Shown here piece after piece: positions 5,674 to 6,855 of a DNA stretch of 6,855 nt. Every line of letters begins with the position of its first letter. Positions within the stretch are counted from its first letter, which is position 1. Both the position numbers and the translations under genes were made by a program. Under the pieces are notes generated by a model. It was not told where the DNA came from and did not search any database. It saw only the letters and a list, made by a program, of their open reading frames with translations. Location of the stretch: NCBI GenBank assembly GCA_021803885.1, contig JAJZKY010000247.1:1-6855 (forward strand). The letters run 5' to 3'. This DNA comes from Planctomycetota bacterium. GTDB taxonomy: Bacteria > Planctomycetota > Phycisphaerae > WQYP01 > JAJZKY01.

Positions 5674-5744
5674 CGGCTTGGGTTGATAGCTTAAGTATGT
5701 GTGTGTTTTAACGGTTCCTTTTATTTACCAACCGGAGGCGTACC

Positions 5745-6620
5745 TTGAGTATCCTGACCAAAATTTTTGTGCTGCTTCAACTGGTGTTTGCCCTGGTCCT
5801 TGCGGTGCTGGTGGTGCTATTTGTGCACGGGCAGCAAAACTACAAGAAGCAGGTTCTCACCGATCAGAATACGATGATCGCGGCACAGGCGGCTTTGCTG
5901 AATGAAGAGACTACAGCGAGCCGGCTGAGTGCACAGTTGGCTCAGGCTACTCGCGCCAATATCAACACGCTGGGCAGCCTCAACAGTAAAATTTTGAGGT
6001 TGCAGGGAAATCTGGCCAGTGCGCAAAGTGAAATTGCCCAACTCAAGGCCAACAAACAAAGTCTGGTCAACAGCACCAGTTTGCTTTCTGCGGCCAATCG
6101 TTCGCAACAAGATCAACTTGCCGCCGAAACCAAGGAACTCACCAAATTGCGTCCAGTGGTGCTTCGCTACGTCAACGAAAACGCACAATTGAACCGCCAC
6201 AACACCCAACTGACCAACGAACGCAACGAAGCTCAAAAGGAAATTCAAACTCTCCAGGAAAGCATTGTGGCCCTGAACACCCGGCTGGCTCGGGCGGTGG
6301 CCATGGAGCACAAGGCAGCCAGCACCTCCTCGCAGAATGTTGCCAATGCGGTTATCGGCGTGCCAACGGCGGCTCCGGTGAATGGCAAAATTCAACAGGT
6401 GCAAACCTATAACAGCCGGACTTATGTAAGCGTGAATTTGGGTTCGCGTGATGGCGTGTCCAAAGGCACCCGCCTGACGGTTTATAGCAAAGGCAAATAT
6501 GTGGCCGATGTGGTGGTTCGCAGTGTGGATCCAACAACGTCCGTGGGCGTGGTAACCCTGGCCAGCCCCAGTGCCAAGGTGGTGGTCAATGATTTGGTGA
6601 TGAGCGGTCCGGGGACGTAA
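5745..6620 (+). CDS. Membrane-anchored coiled-coil protein with C-terminal beta domain, unknown function
   Basis: This 291-residue protein has an N-terminal membrane anchor at about residues 6-28 (FVLLQLVFALVLAVLVVLFV). A long coiled coil rich in Ala, Gln, Leu, Asn and Thr follows from about 30 to 195. A compact C-terminal domain at about 203-291 has alternating strands and a G-S-R-D-G-V turn at 233-238. This end domain recalls beta domains with the pattern 'NLGS-x-x-G-V-x-x-G' found in envelope proteins such as FlgT, but I cannot assign it. With the N-terminus inside, the coil and end domain would reach into the periplasm. The TTG start at 5745 is supported by GGAGG at 5734-5738, six bases before. 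No ATG start would keep the membrane segment. A small membrane protein gene follows 61 bp downstream. I remember similar pairs from planctomycetes, so a scaffold or envelope role is possible but unproven. Confidence 0.75.
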   Translation: MSILTKIFVLLQLVFALVLAVLVVLFVHGQQNYKKQVLTDQNTMIAAQAALLNEETTASRLSAQLAQATRANINTLGSLNSKILRLQGNLASAQSEIAQLKANKQSLVNSTSLLSAANRSQQDQLAAETKELTKLRPVVLRYVNENAQLNRHNTQLTNERNEAQKEIQTLQESIVALNTRLARAVAMEHKAASTSSQNVANAVIGVPTAAPVNGKIQQVQTYNSRTYVSVNLGSRDGVSKGTRLTVYSKGKYVADVVVRSVDPTTSVGVVTLASPSAKVVVNDLVMSGPGT

Positions 6621-6624
6621 AAAA

Positions 6625-6646
6625 CCGGGACTCTCTGGCAACCCGG
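6625..6646 (+). repeat. Hairpin between the last two genes
   Basis: CCGGG (6625-6629) pairs with CCCGG (6642-6646) around a 12-nt loop. No T-run follows, so it is unlikely to end transcription. It may stabilise or divide the messenger RNA of the two-gene operon. Confidence 0.25.
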
Positions 6647-6681
6647 GAGAAAATCCTGGTTTATAGGCTTTGGAGAAAAAT

Positions 6682-6822
6682 ATGTCGCGAATGGATGGAC
6701 CAGCACGCATTACCGTCAAACCGCAGCCCAACGTCTATACCACCCTGGCCTTTATATCCATGGTGGCTACGCTGGCCGCACTTGTGTATGTGTTTCTGCA
6801 ATACAAGGCGCTGGTGGGTTAG
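6682..6822 (+). CDS. 46-residue single-pass membrane protein
   Basis: This small gene encodes 46 residues: a polar start (MSRMDGPARITVKPQPNVYT) followed by one hydrophobic segment at about 19-40 (YTTLAFISMVATLAALVYVF) and a short tail LQYKALVG. The ATG at 6682 has GGAG at 6672-6675, six bases upstream. A second ATG at 6691 is in frame but lacks such a site. The gene ends in TAG at 6820-6822. It lies 61 bp after the coiled-coil membrane protein, with no promoter or terminator visible between them, so both are probably translated from one message. A role as a partner or assembly factor of that protein is an inference. It looks real because of the Shine-Dalgarno sequence, the position and a clean membrane segment. 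Sequence after 6822 is only 33 bp and shows nothing. Confidence 0.65.
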   Translation: MSRMDGPARITVKPQPNVYTTLAFISMVATLAALVYVFLQYKALVG

Positions 6823-6855
6823 AATTTTTGCGGCGACGCTTTGACCGGCAGAGTG

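Noticed and set aside
5817..6731. 304-codon frame on the minus strand
   Set aside because: It is the antisense of the coiled-coil gene and of the micro membrane protein start. The product is His-rich and shows no domain.

Overview
The window appears to come from a bacterial chromosome, most likely a member of the Planctomycetota and possibly class Phycisphaerae. That assignment is an inference. It rests on a coiled-coil membrane protein paired with a micro membrane protein at the right end, a Gfo/Idh/MocA oxidoreductase next to a secreted helical protein, long GC-rich intergenic regions, and Shine-Dalgarno-led genes with occasional TTG starts. No rRNA, tRNA, insertion sequence, prophage or CRISPR array was seen.

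Left part (1-1117, + strand): the C-terminal third of ornithine carbamoyltransferase (argF; the gene begins before the window), then a complete RNase PH (rph) 36 bp downstream. These look like ordinary housekeeping genes in one transcript. A roughly 350 bp non-coding stretch follows. It holds a long imperfect inverted repeat, a TATAAT box, an orphan AAGGAGGTG and a strong GC hairpin. It leads to a small secreted protein (1470-1847) with a conserved-looking Cys/His pattern.

Middle (1848-2906, + strand): a compact toxin-antitoxin pair. The antitoxin gene (1897-2115) has a near-perfect 15-bp palindrome 32 bp upstream. It overlaps a PIN-domain (VapC-like) ribonuclease gene, which has no ATG, GTG or TTG start at the expected place. 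A single T-to-G change at 2103 would explain this. After the toxin come about 340 bp of GC-rich, apparently non-coding but hairpin-rich DNA, ending in a clear intrinsic terminator at 2874-2906.

Right-centre (2928-5310, - strand): a two-gene operon transcribed right to left. It encodes a Gfo/Idh/MocA-family NAD(P)-dependent oxidoreductase, followed after 16 bp by an exported, mostly alpha-helical protein of unknown function. A perfect 13-bp palindrome lies just upstream of the likely -10 box and may be an operator.

Right end (5311-6855, + strand): a divergent intergenic region of about 430 bp contains a promoter with a perfect TTGACA -35 box. It also contains a long leader with three perfect complementary blocks (7, 5 and 8 bp), two nested and one crossing, followed by eight T residues. 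This is the best candidate here for an undescribed regulatory RNA. It precedes a 291-residue membrane-anchored coiled-coil protein and a 46-residue single-pass membrane protein, which probably form an operon of unknown function.
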